Positions 1-8,799 of a stretch of 64,000 nucleotides of DNA are shown here, one piece after another. Both the position numbers and the translations under genes were made by a program. Each line of letters opens with the position of its first letter. Within the stretch, counting starts at the first letter, position 1. The stretch covers positions 1,240,001 through 1,304,000 of the forward strand of contig NZ_JALPRP010000001.1 in NCBI RefSeq assembly GCF_023195915.1, given 5' to 3'. Origin of the DNA: Methanoculleus sp. 7T (GTDB lineage Archaea > Halobacteriota > Methanomicrobia > Methanomicrobiales > Methanoculleaceae). The notes under the pieces are model-generated. The model had not been told where the DNA came from. It searched no databases and worked only from the letters and a program-made list of their open reading frames with translations.

Positions 1-654
1 ACGATCCGAACTATCGAACCCCTCGGCGGCGTCCGGCTCGTCTCCGGCAACGGCACGGTCACCTATGTCGACCTCGAAGGCGGGTTCTACGGCATCGTCG
101 CCGACGACGGAGAACACTACCTCCCGCTCGGCCTGAGCGAGGCATGGCTGGTCGACGGCATGAACGTGACGTTTGTCGCCCGGGAGAAGGAGGGCGTCAT
201 GACCATCCAGCAGTGGGGAGCTCCGGTCGAGGTCCTTGCCATCGATAAGGCAGGAAACGCAACGTTCGTCGCTGCGAACGGGACGGTCACGTATGTCGAC
301 CTCGAGGGCGGGTTCTACGGCATCGTCGCCGACGACGGTGAGCGCTATCTCCCGCTCGGGCTTGAGGAGCGCTACCGCGTCGACGGGATGCAGATCACGT
401 TCGCCGGGAAGGTCGCACGCGACACCGTCACCATCCAGCAGTGGGGAACCCCGGTTGAGGTCGTCGCTGTCCCGTGGGCCTGCTCCCGGTGCGGCGGCAG
501 CGTCGGCATGGCCGACCCGGCCGCGGTCTGGTGCATAGAGCAGGGCCACACCTACGAGACCCGGAAGAACCCCGACGGCAGCGAGTACGGTGTCTGCATC
601 TTCGAGAACGGCACCGAGGTCGATGCGTGGGACTACTACCGGCAGACCCACTAA
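1..654 (+). CDS. Repeat-containing protein with C-terminal DUF333 domain, 5' end outside the window
   Basis: The reading frame is open from base 1, so the N-terminus lies outside the window; the first internal ATG (160) is only an in-frame Met. Two units about 76 residues apart share a block that reads NGTVTYVDLEGGFYGIVADD, and each unit ends in a TIQQWG.PVEV motif. The underlying DNA is also nearly identical (around 49 and 277), pointing to a recent internal duplication. After the second unit comes a Cys-containing linker (CSRCGG) and a domain with GMADPAAVWCIEQG, YGVCIFENG and W.YYR motifs, which is the DUF333 pattern, often found in secreted proteins. No function can be assigned; extracytoplasmic location is likely but the signal sequence is not visible. 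Confidence 0.8.
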   Translation, partial: TIRTIEPLGGVRLVSGNGTVTYVDLEGGFYGIVADDGEHYLPLGLSEAWLVDGMNVTFVAREKEGVMTIQQWGAPVEVLAIDKAGNATFVAANGTVTYVDLEGGFYGIVADDGERYLPLGLEERYRVDGMQITFAGKVARDTVTIQQWGTPVEVVAVPWACSRCGGSVGMADPAAVWCIEQGHTYETRKNPDGSEYGVCIFENGTEVDAWDYYRQTH

Positions 655-756
655 CACTCTTTTCCCGGAAGGCCGCGGCCGCGCCGTAAAACCGATCAGT
701 TTTCCCGTCGGTGCGTCCAAGAGCAGTATAGGCATCAACCGTGCCGAGGTTTGAGG

Positions 757-1071
757 ATGAAGAACAACACCATCAACGACCTGATCGAGGTTCTCCGAGA
801 CGGGGAGAGCGCCGACCGGATGGCGGCCGCCGAGACCCTCGCTGCCCTCGGTTCGGCCGCCCTCCCGGCACTTTCCAACGCGCTCGGTGACGCCGACCCC
901 CGCCTCCGGATGTGGGCCGCCTACACCCTCGGGATGGGTGGGGACGTAAAATCGGTCCCGGCGCTCACCCGGGCGCTCGACGACGGCGATCCCGGGGTGG
1001 CGCGGTGGGCGGCCGCCGCCCTCCGCCGGATCCGGGACGCGGCCGGGGGCTGCGGCTGCCGGTTCTGCTAG
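757..1071 (+). CDS. Small HEAT-repeat protein
   Basis: A 104-residue protein made of about three HEAT-like helical pairs (motifs AAETLAALGS, WAAYTLGMGG, WAAAALRRIRDA), the pattern of PBS-lyase type HEAT repeats, followed by a Cys-rich tail CGCRFC. ATG 757 is preferred to the in-frame TTG 751 because GAGGT lies six bases upstream of the ATG. HEAT repeats are protein-protein interaction scaffolds; nothing here identifies the partner. The terminal cysteines could bind a metal, but that is speculation. Confidence 0.8.
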   Translation: MKNNTINDLIEVLRDGESADRMAAAETLAALGSAALPALSNALGDADPRLRMWAAYTLGMGGDVKSVPALTRALDDGDPGVARWAAAALRRIRDAAGGCGCRFC

Positions 1072-1078
1072 CGCCTCC

Positions 1079-2095
1079 TCACCGGCGTCTGCCGATGAGG
1101 AAGACGGCGATGCCGAGCGCCCCTATGGCTGCCCAGGCCGGGAGCGGCGCCGCGGTCGGCGTGGGGGTTGCCGGGACCGTCGTTGCGGTCACTGCCGGCG
1201 TGGCCGTCTCCGTCGCCGGTGCGGTGGTGGGCAGGGTCGTCGGGGCTGCTGTCGTCGGCGGCGTGGTTACCGTCGGCATGGGCGTTGCGGTCGCGGCAGG
1301 TGTCGGCGTCCCGGTCTCGACCCCGACACGTTTCCCGACCGTGAACGTCACCGGCTCGGAGTCGGGAGCGTAGGCGTCGAACGTTGCAGGCTCTCTCCAC
1401 TCGGCCCGGACGGTGTAGGTCCCCACCTCACGGAGGCCGGAGAGCGCGATCGCGCCCGGCCTGCCGGGGTCGTCGGTGTAGAACTGGGTCGAACTCACGT
1501 TGAGCCCGGCGAGGTTCAGCCCCCCGATGACCGTGCTCTCTGCGCCGCCCGGATGGGTGACCACGATGTCTATCGTCGCCGGGTAGACGCCGTTTGCGGT
1601 GTAGAAGGCCCCGACATCGGGAGACGCTATCTTAAACGCGATCCTGGTGTTCTCCGAGACGGAAAGCCCTGCCAAGGGTTCGTTGTGGTAGGGGTTTGCG
1701 AGCACCACATCGAGGAATATCTTCGGCTCCCGGATCATCACCGGCTTTGTCGTGCCGTCCTCCGGGCTGAAGGCGTAGTAGGTCCCGTACTCCCCGCCGA
1801 CGAGCAGGTCCTGCACCTCAAAGTCGGTGTCGTCGGCGACCGGGATATTCTTTATGAGCGATTTGTCGGGGTTGTCGTCCTGGTACCTCTGGAGCGCCGT
1901 GATGGAGTTATTCGTGGTCGCGTTGCGGAGCTGCGTGAGGTTGAGCCCCTCTTCGTAGACGAAGATCGTATCGTAGGGCTGGATATCGCTGATGGTCGGG
2001 CCGCGGGCCCCTGCCTGCCCCACACAGAGGGCAAAGATGCAGACGGCGAGGAGGAGGGTCGGAAATCCTCGCTTGCGGATCCAATTCGGTGCCAT
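1079..2095 (-). CDS. DUF3821-type surface protein with Thr-rich stalk and C-terminal membrane anchor
   Basis: About 338 residues. An N-terminal signal peptide (MAPNWIRKRG then a hydrophobic stretch ending near GQAGA) is followed by a globular region with GPTISDIQPYDTIFVYEEGL, which matches the DUF3821 family common in Methanomicrobiales. An Ig-like region precedes a long Thr/Pro/Ala-rich stalk, then one transmembrane helix and a terminal RRR. This is the usual architecture of archaeal cell-surface proteins anchored through the S-layer. The longer frame to 2167 would add residues ahead of the signal peptide. A TATA-like box at 2120-2129 lies about 28 bases ahead of ATG 2095, consistent with a leaderless transcript. 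Confidence 0.85.
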   Translation of the reverse strand: MAPNWIRKRGFPTLLLAVCIFALCVGQAGARGPTISDIQPYDTIFVYEEGLNLTQLRNATTNNSITALQRYQDDNPDKSLIKNIPVADDTDFEVQDLLVGGEYGTYYAFSPEDGTTKPVMIREPKIFLDVVLANPYHNEPLAGLSVSENTRIAFKIASPDVGAFYTANGVYPATIDIVVTHPGGAESTVIGGLNLAGLNVSSTQFYTDDPGRPGAIALSGLREVGTYTVRAEWREPATFDAYAPDSEPVTFTVGKRVGVETGTPTPAATATPMPTVTTPPTTAAPTTLPTTAPATETATPAVTATTVPATPTPTAAPLPAWAAIGALGIAVFLIGRRR

Positions 2096-2119
2096 GGTAT
2101 CCCATGTACAGATTCTGCT

Positions 2120-2129
2120 GATATATTTT
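2120..2129 (-). promoter_or_regulatory. TATA box of the DUF3821-type protein
   Basis: AAAATATATC on the minus strand, centred about 28 bases before the ATG at 2095. The spacing implies transcription starts at or next to the start codon. Confidence 0.5.
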
Positions 2130-2207
2130 GGCGTGGTGTCGGCATGATCCGAAACAACCCGTATCAACTATAGTCCCTCAAACCGAGTGCGATTTCAATT
2201 CCGCAGG

Positions 2208-2215
2208 CTTAAATA
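2208..2215 (+). promoter_or_regulatory. TATA box of the DASS transporter
   Basis: CTTAAATA centred about 26 bases before ATG 2238; again consistent with a leaderless or near-leaderless mRNA. It forms a divergent promoter region with the surface-protein gene. Confidence 0.5.
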
Positions 2216-2237
2216 ATCCTTTCTCCTAGGATTTAGG

Positions 2238-3746
2238 ATGAAAAAGGTCGCCTCCATCCTTGCGGCATTCCTCGTCTTTTTTGCGATCTTGGCGATCCCC
2301 ATCGATCCCACTGTTCTGGCCCCCGAGGCGAAGTCCGTTGCGGCAGTGACAATCCTTATGATCTTGCTCTGGGTGACGGGCGCGATTCCCCTGGAGGCGA
2401 CCGCCCTGCTCCCGCTGATCCTCTTCCCGGTACTCGGCGTCCTCTCCCCGGCAAAGACGGCGGCATCCTACGGAGACCAGGTCATCTTCCTCTTCCTCGG
2501 GGGGTTCATCATCGCCATGGCGATGCAACGGTGGGGACTGCACCGGCGCATCGCCCTGCACATCATCAGAGTTGCGGGGACGAGCCCGAGACGTCTGGTG
2601 CTCGGGTTCATGGTCGCCACGGCGTTCCTCTCGATGTGGATCTCCAACACCGCCACGGCCATGATGATGATCCCGATCGCGGTCGCGATCATCCTGACAA
2701 TCATCCCCGGGACCGACCGGGCGCTTGAGAACCTCGACGGAGAAGAGCAGGCGCTCGCGCGGTGCCTGATCATATCCATCCCTTACGCCGCAAGCATCGG
2801 AGGCATCGCCACGATCATCGGCACGCCCCCGAACGGGATCTTCATCGCCCAGCTCGAGACGATCTTCCCGGGGGCTCCCACAATCGATTTCTTCACCTGG
2901 ATGGAGTTCGGCGTCCCGTTCGCTGCCATATTCCTCTTCCTCGCCTGGGCCTGGCTGACTCGCGTTCCCTACCGCCGGATGTCTGCGAGTCTCCCCAACG
3001 CAGCCGGGATCATCCGTGACGAACTGGAGAAACTGGGGCCGATCTCGAAGGGCGAGCGTTGGACGCTTGCGGTCTTCGTGCTGACCGCCCTCTCCTGGAT
3101 ATTTGCGCAGACAAAGGAGATCGGCGGCATCACCATCCCGGGTCTCGACATGATCTTTCCCGGCATCCACGACTCCACGATCGCGGTCTTCGGGGCGTTC
3201 CTCCTCTTCATCCTCCCCGTCGACCGGAAGGAAGGCGTCTTCACCATGGACTGGGAGTGGGCGGTGAAGATCCCGTGGGGCATCCTGATCCTCTTCGGCG
3301 GCGGCATCGCCCTCTCGAACGGGTTCATCCAGAGCGGGCTTGCCTCAAGCATCGTGGGATCGCTCACCCTCATCCACGGGCTCCCCATCATCCTCCTGGT
3401 CCTCGTCGTGGCGCTGGTGGTCTCGTTTGCGACGGAGATCGCCTCGAATACCGCTATGGCCGCCGTCCTGATGCCGATCATGGCGGTCACGGCCGTCAGC
3501 ATAGGCTTAAACCCGATCATCCTGATGATCACCGTCGCGGTCTGCTCCTCGATGGCCTTCATGTTCCCGGTCGCGACCCCGCCGAACGCCGTCGCCTACG
3601 GGAGCGGCTATATCACCGCCGAGGACCTTCTCCGGTCCGGTTGGGTGCTCGACCTCATCGGCGTCGCGCTCTGGACGTTCTTCCTCTTCACGGTCGTCCT
3701 CTGGGCGCTCGGAATCACCTTCGAGCTCCCCGCCTGGGCGCTCTGA
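2238..3746 (+). CDS. DASS/SLC13-family anion:cation symporter
   Basis: 502 residues with about a dozen hydrophobic segments. Motifs typical of divalent anion:sodium symporters are visible: SNTATAMMMIPIA, the GGIATIIGTPPNG loop, a second SNTA (EIASNTAMAAVLMP) and a second ATPPNAVAYGSG loop; these paired SNT and TPPN motifs build the sodium and substrate sites. Length matches the family. The substrate could be a dicarboxylate or sulfate; the sequence does not settle it. The gene stands alone, with the F390-synthetase-like gene starting 44 bases downstream from its own TATA-like box. Confidence 0.9.
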   Translation: MKKVASILAAFLVFFAILAIPIDPTVLAPEAKSVAAVTILMILLWVTGAIPLEATALLPLILFPVLGVLSPAKTAASYGDQVIFLFLGGFIIAMAMQRWGLHRRIALHIIRVAGTSPRRLVLGFMVATAFLSMWISNTATAMMMIPIAVAIILTIIPGTDRALENLDGEEQALARCLIISIPYAASIGGIATIIGTPPNGIFIAQLETIFPGAPTIDFFTWMEFGVPFAAIFLFLAWAWLTRVPYRRMSASLPNAAGIIRDELEKLGPISKGERWTLAVFVLTALSWIFAQTKEIGGITIPGLDMIFPGIHDSTIAVFGAFLLFILPVDRKEGVFTMDWEWAVKIPWGILILFGGGIALSNGFIQSGLASSIVGSLTLIHGLPIILLVLVVALVVSFATEIASNTAMAAVLMPIMAVTAVSIGLNPIILMITVAVCSSMAFMFPVATPPNAVAYGSGYITAEDLLRSGWVLDLIGVALWTFFLFTVVLWALGITFELPAWAL

Positions 3747-3762
3747 ACCCCACCGGCACCCA

Positions 3763-3770
3763 TTTTATCT
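3763..3770 (+). promoter_or_regulatory. TATA-like box of the PaaK-family gene
   Basis: TTTTATCT centred about 25 bases before ATG 3791, just after the transporter stop codon. It suggests separate transcription of the adenylating enzyme gene. Confidence 0.4.
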
Positions 3771-3790
3771 CGCGGGTATATTCCGCCCGG

Positions 3791-5146
3791 ATGGCAGACG
3801 GTCGGTACCACAACCCGGCAGTTGAGACGCTTGCCCGCCCGGACCTTGATGTGCTCATCGACGAGCGGGTCCGCTATACGGTCGGATATGCAGACGAACA
3901 CTCCCCCTTCTACCGCCGGTGGTTCGAGCGGCACGGAATCAGGCCGGCGGCGGTTCGGGAGCACGAGGACCTCCGCGACCTCCCGATCGTCTCCGGGGCG
4001 ACGATCCGGCGCTATCAGCCGCCTCAGGCGGGGGAGTTCTGCTTCAAGAGTGTACCCTGGGAGGCGGTCTTCACGATCAACGAGACTTCCGGGACGAGCG
4101 GTGTCCCGAAGAGTTTCTTCCTCACTTGGGAGGACTGGGAGCGATACGCCGAGAAGTACTCCCGGATCTTTGTCTCGCAGGGGTTCCGGGCCGGCGACCG
4201 GGTGGTGGTCTGCACCTCCTACGGCATGAACGTCGGCGCGAACACCATGACCCTTGCCGCCCGGGACCTTGGGATGACGATCGTCCCGGAGGGGAAATGC
4301 ACCTTCCCGGTCCGGGTGATGGCGCATTATCGCCCGACGGCGGTGATCGGGAGCGTCTTCAAACTCCTCCGGCTCGCCCGCCGGATGGAGGCGGAGGGGT
4401 TGGCGCCGCGGGACGCGGGCGTTGCGCGGCTGGTCGTCGGGGGCGAGAGTTTCGCTCCGGAGTCCAGGCGCTACCTGGAGGAGGTCTGGGGATGCCCGGT
4501 CTACAACACCTACGGGAGCACCGAGGGAACGATGTGCGGCGAGTGCATCCACCAGGCCGGGCTCCACGTCCCCGAGGATCTGGTCCACTTCGACCTCTAC
4601 GATCCCCGGATGGAGCGGTTTGTCCCGGACGGCGAGACCGGGCGGCTGGTCTATACGACCCTTCTTGCGCCCGGTGAACGGGCGGGGACGCTCCTCATCA
4701 ACTACGATACCGAGGATACCTGTTCGGTCCTCTCCCGGGAGCGGTGTAGGTGCGGGCGGACGCATATGCGGATCGACTATCCCCGGCGCGAGGCGGAGAC
4801 GTTCCGGATCGGGGAGGTCCCGCTCACCCGGGTGGATCTGGAGGCGGCGGTCTTCCAGCCCGAGAACATGGTCTCCCTGAACGGGGAGTATGAGGCGTTC
4901 ATCTACGGCGGCGACGAGGCGGGGGAGACCGTTCTGCGGGTGAGCATGGAGTGCGTCGACCCGGCCCGCGTCGACCCGGCGGCCGTTGAGGAGACGTTCC
5001 TTACCGCCCTCTTCAGGTCGGCCCCGGGCCTTTCGGCGGCGTACGAGGACGGATCCCTCCGCATCCTCTGCAACGTCATTCCCCCGGGAGGACTCGAACT
5101 CCACCGGGCGCCCGGCCGGCCGAAACGGATCGTGGACCGACGATAA
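3791..5146 (+). CDS. PaaK-family adenylate-forming enzyme, probable coenzyme F390 synthetase
   Basis: 451 residues. The AMP-binding P-loop ETSGTSGVPK, the YNTYGSTEGTMCGE segment (A5 type) and the D-containing A7 region (GRLVYTTLL, LINYDTEDT) place it in the phenylacetate-CoA ligase superfamily. In methanogens this group includes coenzyme F390 synthetase, which adenylylates or guanylylates coenzyme F420 during oxidative stress, and the overall sequence resembles that subgroup. A small Cys set (CRCGRTH) near residue 315 is seen in PaaK-like enzymes. ATG 3791 is chosen because the frame further upstream only overlaps the transporter gene. An ordinary aryl-CoA ligase remains possible. Confidence 0.75.
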   Translation: MADGRYHNPAVETLARPDLDVLIDERVRYTVGYADEHSPFYRRWFERHGIRPAAVREHEDLRDLPIVSGATIRRYQPPQAGEFCFKSVPWEAVFTINETSGTSGVPKSFFLTWEDWERYAEKYSRIFVSQGFRAGDRVVVCTSYGMNVGANTMTLAARDLGMTIVPEGKCTFPVRVMAHYRPTAVIGSVFKLLRLARRMEAEGLAPRDAGVARLVVGGESFAPESRRYLEEVWGCPVYNTYGSTEGTMCGECIHQAGLHVPEDLVHFDLYDPRMERFVPDGETGRLVYTTLLAPGERAGTLLINYDTEDTCSVLSRERCRCGRTHMRIDYPRREAETFRIGEVPLTRVDLEAAVFQPENMVSLNGEYEAFIYGGDEAGETVLRVSMECVDPARVDPAAVEETFLTALFRSAPGLSAAYEDGSLRILCNVIPPGGLELHRAPGRPKRIVDRR

Positions 5147-5170
5147 GGCTTGAAAAAAGAGTCTCCGGTC

Positions 5171-5725
5171 CTACCGCCGCCGCACCAAGCAGCCGGCCGC
5201 TGCCGCTGCGAGGGCCGCCGCCACCGGCAGAGCGGGTCCAGCCGCGGTCGGGGTGGGCGATGTCGTCGGCGCCGTCGTGGTCGCCGGTGCCGGCGTGACC
5301 GCCGGCGCCGTCGTCACCGTAGTTGCGGGTGCCGCTTCGCCGACCATGAAGGTGGTGCTCGCGGCGGCGTCCCCCTCCACCCAATCCACGGTCACGGTAT
5401 ACTCGCCGGGCTCAAATCCGGTAGTATTCGCCTCAAACGACCAAGTGTTCGCGGTGGCGTTCCCCTTCTGCACAACGACCGTCCCCGAGGTGCCTGCCGC
5501 CCCGCTCGGCGCGGACTTGTTCGTCGGTGCAAAGCCGACCGGCGTCACCGTGACGGTGAGGTGGTTGCCGGGCGCGATGTTCGTCGTCCCCGATATGGTG
5601 ACCGTCTCCCCGGCCGTGACGTTGCCGACCTCATCGATACTCATCTGCTGTGCGGCGGCGACGCCGCAGACCCCTGCTGCAAGCAGGAGCACGACCGCGA
5701 GCCCGATAATCCCTCCGGCGTTCAT
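5171..5725 (-). CDS. Anchored Ig-like surface protein with Thr/Pro stalk
   Basis: About 184 residues: signal peptide (hydrophobic stretch ending CGVAAAQQ), an Ig-like domain with TAGETVTISGTTN and GEYTVTVDWVEG, a Thr/Ala/Pro-rich stalk, a C-terminal hydrophobic helix and a final RRR. The layout copies that of the protein at 1079-2095 in miniature. ATG 5725 is preceded by GGAGGGGAG at a good distance; ATG 5743 is an alternative. It is probably exported and held in the envelope; its ligand is unknown. It is divergent from the glutaredoxin gene. Confidence 0.75.
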   Translation of the reverse strand: MNAGGIIGLAVVLLLAAGVCGVAAAQQMSIDEVGNVTAGETVTISGTTNIAPGNHLTVTVTPVGFAPTNKSAPSGAAGTSGTVVVQKGNATANTWSFEANTTGFEPGEYTVTVDWVEGDAAASTTFMVGEAAPATTVTTAPAVTPAPATTTAPTTSPTPTAAGPALPVAAALAAAAAGCLVRRR

Positions 5726-5830
5726 GGCTTCGCTCCCCTCCATCTCGAACCACCCCTTCAGGCCCGGGGTTGAAAAAGATATCCGATCCCTGCCGTAAGG
5801 GTTAAGTGGAGCCCCGGAACCTCTGGTGGC

Positions 5831-6112
5831 ATGGAACCTGTACACGTGCCGGGCGAGGACCGCGGCAGGATCATGCTCTACGCTCTGAGCACCTGCGGCT
5901 GGTGCGCCCGGACAAAAGATCTCCTCACCGACCTCGGCGTCGAGTTCTCCTATCTCTACGTCGACCAACTTGAGGGTGAGGAGCGAGACCTGGTCGTGCG
6001 AGAGGTGGAGCGGTGGAACCCCCGGCTCTCGTTTCCGACGGTCGTCATCAACGATGCAAAGGTAGTCGTGGGCTACCGGGAGAGCGAGATCCGGGAGGCC
6101 CTCAATGCCTGA
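5831..6112 (+). CDS. Glutaredoxin-like protein
   Basis: 93 residues with an active-site CGWC near residue 20, the cis-Pro motif SFPTVVIND, and a C-terminal GYRESEI helix, all standard for the glutaredoxin/thioredoxin fold. It overlaps the following gene by 8 bases, so the two are translationally coupled. The partner is a ferredoxin:thioredoxin-reductase type protein; together they form a plausible electron route from ferredoxin to protein disulfides, as has been described for related Methanosarcina proteins. Methanogens lack glutathione, so the reductant is expected to be the reductase next door. Confidence 0.88.
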   Translation: MEPVHVPGEDRGRIMLYALSTCGWCARTKDLLTDLGVEFSYLYVDQLEGEERDLVVREVERWNPRLSFPTVVINDAKVVVGYRESEIREALNA

Positions 6113-6617
6113 AGGGGTGAGCGACCGAGACGTGGACCGATTCATGCTCGAACTCGACCGCGAGGCTGAGGCCGGCGGCTACCATCTCAACCCTGATCGG
6201 GAGTTCACTCGGGGCCTCGTCTTGGGGCTGCTTGCGAACCGGAGCCGCTACGGCTACATATCCTGTCCCTGCCGGCTCGCGTCCGGGGACCGGGAGAGCG
6301 ACCTTGACATCATCTGCCCCTGCGATTACCGAGACCCCGATCTTGCCGACTACGGCGCTTGCTACTGCGCCCTCTACGTCACGGCCGATGTCAAGGCCGG
6401 CAGGCGCGCCGCCGAATGCGTGCCGGAACGGAGACCGCCGCCGTCGGAGCGGCAGCGCCGGAATGAGGAGCGGGCGGAGGCCGCACGAGCCCCGGAAACC
6501 CTGACCTACCCGGTCTGGCGGTGTCGGGTCTGCGGTTACCTCTGCGCACGGGACGAACCGCCGGAGACCTGCCCGATCTGCCGGGTGCCCCGCGACCGGT
6601 TCGAGCGGTTCATGTGA
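6105..6617 (+). CDS. Ferredoxin:disulfide reductase: FTR catalytic domain fused to rubredoxin-like domain
   Basis: 170 residues. Residues 40-90 hold the FTR catalytic-chain signature: CPC, a second CPC about 17 residues on, then CYC, which together ligate the 4Fe-4S cluster and supply the redox-active disulfide. After a charged linker, residues 130-170 carry CRVCGY and CPICR, a rubredoxin-like iron site. The same fusion is known as ferredoxin:disulfide reductase in Methanosarcina. It starts inside the last codons of the glutaredoxin gene. Its stop overlaps the stop region of the convergent permease gene by 8 bases. Confidence 0.88.
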   Translation: MPEGVSDRDVDRFMLELDREAEAGGYHLNPDREFTRGLVLGLLANRSRYGYISCPCRLASGDRESDLDIICPCDYRDPDLADYGACYCALYVTADVKAGRRAAECVPERRPPPSERQRRNEERAEAARAPETLTYPVWRCRVCGYLCARDEPPETCPICRVPRDRFERFM

Positions 6618-7875
6618 ACCGGACGAGGCAGGCGTAGACGAGGAACGCAACGGCGATCCCGTTCGCCGGAGGGATGCCCGGGACCACGAGGGCGGCAAGA
6701 GACCCGGCGGCGTAGGCCGCGAGCCCCTGCCGGTTGAACCGGGGAATGACCGCCCCCTCGATCGCCGGGTAAAGCCCCCGGTACCGGATGAAGAAGTCGG
6801 CCATGATCGCCCCGCCGAGCGGAGGGATGAAGACCCCGAGGAGGGTCATGTAAGGGATCAGCCAGTCATACATCCCGAGGAGGGCGAGCAGGGTCCCGGC
6901 GGCGGCACCGGCGAAGGTGAACAGCCGCCGGCGTTCGGTCCTGAAGAAGTGGCACCCGGCGACCGAGAAGTTGTAGATGGTGTTGTCTTGGGTCGTCCAG
7001 ATGTTGAGGAAGAGCATCAGGACGCCAGCGGAAAGAAGGCCCTGGACCGCCAGCACCTCGACGATGTCTGAGAGGCCGTAGACCGCGGCGCCGACGGCCC
7101 CGACGGCGACCATCAGTCCGTTTCCGAAGAAGAACGCAAGGAGGGTGGATCCGACCGCGGCTCGTGCCGACCCGGCGAACCGCGTCCAGTTGGCGACCTG
7201 GGTGCCGCCGGCGACGAAGGTGCCGACGACGATCGTGAGGGCTTCGGCGAACGTGAGCGCGCCCGCCGTCCCGGAGGGGAGGAGACAGGCCCCGTTCCCG
7301 AGATCCCGAAGTGCGACCGAGCCGCTCGCGGCGATGAGGAGGAGCATCGTTGGGACCGAGACCCGTGAGAGGGCCGCGAGCCCCCGGCAGCCGATGTACG
7401 CCGTCATGCAGAAGGCGAGGCCGAACACGACCATGAGGGGGGCCTCCAGACGGGGGTCGAGAGCGAGCAGGCGGGCGAGAACGATCGTGATCGTCGCTGT
7501 CCCCCAGGCGTACCATCCTACCTGGGTGAGCCCGAGGAGGATGTCGGACCACCGGCTCCCCACGTCGCCGAAGGCGAACCGGGCGGAGAGGACGGTGGAG
7601 AGGCCGCTCCGGTAGCCGACGTATCCGAGCCCGGCAACGTAGACCCCGAGGATCGCGCTTCCAAAAACGATGATCCCGACGAGGTCGGGCCAGAACCGGG
7701 ACGCAGCCCCGATCCTCGCGCCGCCCCACATTGTGGCCGAGAAGAAGGTGAACCCGAGCAGCACCATGGCGATCGGCCAGAACCCCTGTCTGGCGTCGCT
7801 CGGGACGGCTGAGAGCGGGTAGTCCTCCGTGCAGCTTCGGTTTGCCGCGTCGCCGCCTCCCTCTGCCCGAATCAC
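6610..7875 (-). CDS. NCS1-family nucleobase (cytosine-type) permease
   Basis: About 421 residues with roughly 12 membrane segments. [20 protein letters not shown] near the N-terminus, VGWYAWG in the middle and [12 protein letters not shown] are typical of the CodB branch of the nucleobase:cation symporter-1 family. The start is uncertain: GTG 7875 gives a normal short N-terminus, TTG 7944 would add 23 residues of basic sequence. The substrate is probably cytosine or a related nucleobase, but no salvage gene lies beside it. It converges on, and overlaps by 8 bases, the ferredoxin:disulfide reductase gene. Confidence 0.85.
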   Translation of the reverse strand: MIRAEGGGDAANRSCTEDYPLSAVPSDARQGFWPIAMVLLGFTFFSATMWGGARIGAASRFWPDLVGIIVFGSAILGVYVAGLGYVGYRSGLSTVLSARFAFGDVGSRWSDILLGLTQVGWYAWGTATITIVLARLLALDPRLEAPLMVVFGLAFCMTAYIGCRGLAALSRVSVPTMLLLIAASGSVALRDLGNGACLLPSGTAGALTFAEALTIVVGTFVAGGTQVANWTRFAGSARAAVGSTLLAFFFGNGLMVAVGAVGAAVYGLSDIVEVLAVQGLLSAGVLMLFLNIWTTQDNTIYNFSVAGCHFFRTERRRLFTFAGAAAGTLLALLGMYDWLIPYMTLLGVFIPPLGGAIMADFFIRYRGLYPAIEGAVIPRFNRQGLAAYAAGSLAALVVPGIPPANGIAVAFLVYACLVRFT

Positions 7876-8118
7876 TGCCGCTCTCGCAATAGTTATGTGT
7901 CTCTGCTGCGACGAGAAATTCTTTCCGAGTTTTCTGCGGCGCAAAAGCCCGCGCGTCGGCCCACACTGATGCGAGGGCCGGCCCGGCGCCCCCTCCCTTC
8001 CTACGCCCCATTCCTTTCCGGCGGGAGGGAGGAAAACAAGTCGTTCTACCCGAAAAAGCCTGTTGCGGCCGGCCGCCGATCCAGAGGTGTCATATACCGG
8101 GCCGGACGATTCTCATGT

Positions 8119-8343
8119 ATGTCGCGAGTGAGGATCACCAACGGAGACCTGCTCTCCGGGGCCGGCGTTGAGGGAGGCCGGAGGAAGAAGCATCAAGAGA
8201 CCCCACCCGCCCGGCAGGAGCCGGCAGAAGAGCAGCCTGATGCCGTTGAGAAGCCGACGGAGCAGAGCGCGCGGAAGCCCCGTCAGGGGCGGCCCCTCTT
8301 CGGGGATGCCGACGACGCCGATATCTTCTATTCCCGGAAGTAA
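8119..8343 (+). CDS. Small charged hypothetical protein
   Basis: 74 residues, rich in Lys, Glu, Gln and Pro, predicted mostly disordered, ending in DADDADIFYSRK. ATG 8119 lies about 30 bases after a CATATACC TATA-like box (8090s), which supports this start over the longer frame from 7897. I recognise no domain. It could be a lineage-specific small protein or a chance frame; codon use resembles its neighbours. Confidence 0.4.
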   Translation: MSRVRITNGDLLSGAGVEGGRRKKHQETPPARQEPAEEQPDAVEKPTEQSARKPRQGRPLFGDADDADIFYSRK

Positions 8344-8354
8344 TCCCGGAGGGT

Positions 8355-8729
8355 TCAGTCTCCCCGGGGCTGAACCCGAATATCCCCGGCGGAGGCCACC
8401 ACTACCTCCCTCTTCCCACGATAGGTCTGCACGATGCCGTAGAGCGTAACGCTTTCGTTCTCGTGGAGATCGAGGTTGCCGGCCACGTTTTCGGGAAGAA
8501 AGACTCGGGTGCCGTTGACGGTGAGGAGCCGGTGCCCGCCGGTTGCGGTCTTTTTAACCTCCTCGATACTCCCTTCGAGGATGACCAGCGCCCCGTCCGG
8601 CACCTCGTCCGAGTACGGGGCCGCCACCAGCGGCCTGGCAAAGGCGTCGAAGAGGAGATGCGTCGCGAGGACGACCATGACCACGCATACGAGTACGAGA
8701 AGTGCCGTTTTCTCCTGGCGCTCCAGCAT
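8355..8729 (-). CDS. Membrane-anchored OB-fold protein
   Basis: 124 residues. An N-terminal transmembrane helix (residues 8-28) is followed by a beta-rich domain, GALVILEGSIEEVKK, LLTVNGTRVFLP, VTLYGIVQTYRGKREV, which is the spacing of a tRNA_anti-like OB fold. The domain should face outside the cell or act as an anchored nucleic-acid or ligand binder. It is transcribed divergently from two HTH regulators; the intervening 70 bases carry a symmetrical GTTAAC pair. The substrate is unknown. Confidence 0.7.
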   Translation of the reverse strand: MLERQEKTALLVLVCVVMVVLATHLLFDAFARPLVAAPYSDEVPDGALVILEGSIEEVKKTATGGHRLLTVNGTRVFLPENVAGNLDLHENESVTLYGIVQTYRGKREVVVASAGDIRVQPRGD

Positions 8730-8776
8730 AGGTACCCAATGGGTTTCCGGGGATATAACTTCCGTCAGTTTGATAT

Positions 8777-8791
8777 GTTAACGGTGTTAAC
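8777..8791. promoter_or_regulatory. GTTAAC-GGT-GTTAAC palindrome between divergent genes
   Basis: Two copies of the self-complementary hexamer GTTAAC separated by GGT, ending 9 bases before the ATG of the winged-helix regulator. It sits where a repressor would block that gene's initiation region, so autoregulation is a natural guess. Confidence 0.4.
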
Positions 8792-8799
8792 TGATCTGT

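Noticed and set aside
5075-5110. T-arm-like GGACTCGAACTCC inside the PaaK-family gene
   Set aside because: No acceptor, D or anticodon arms fit and it is within coding sequence.
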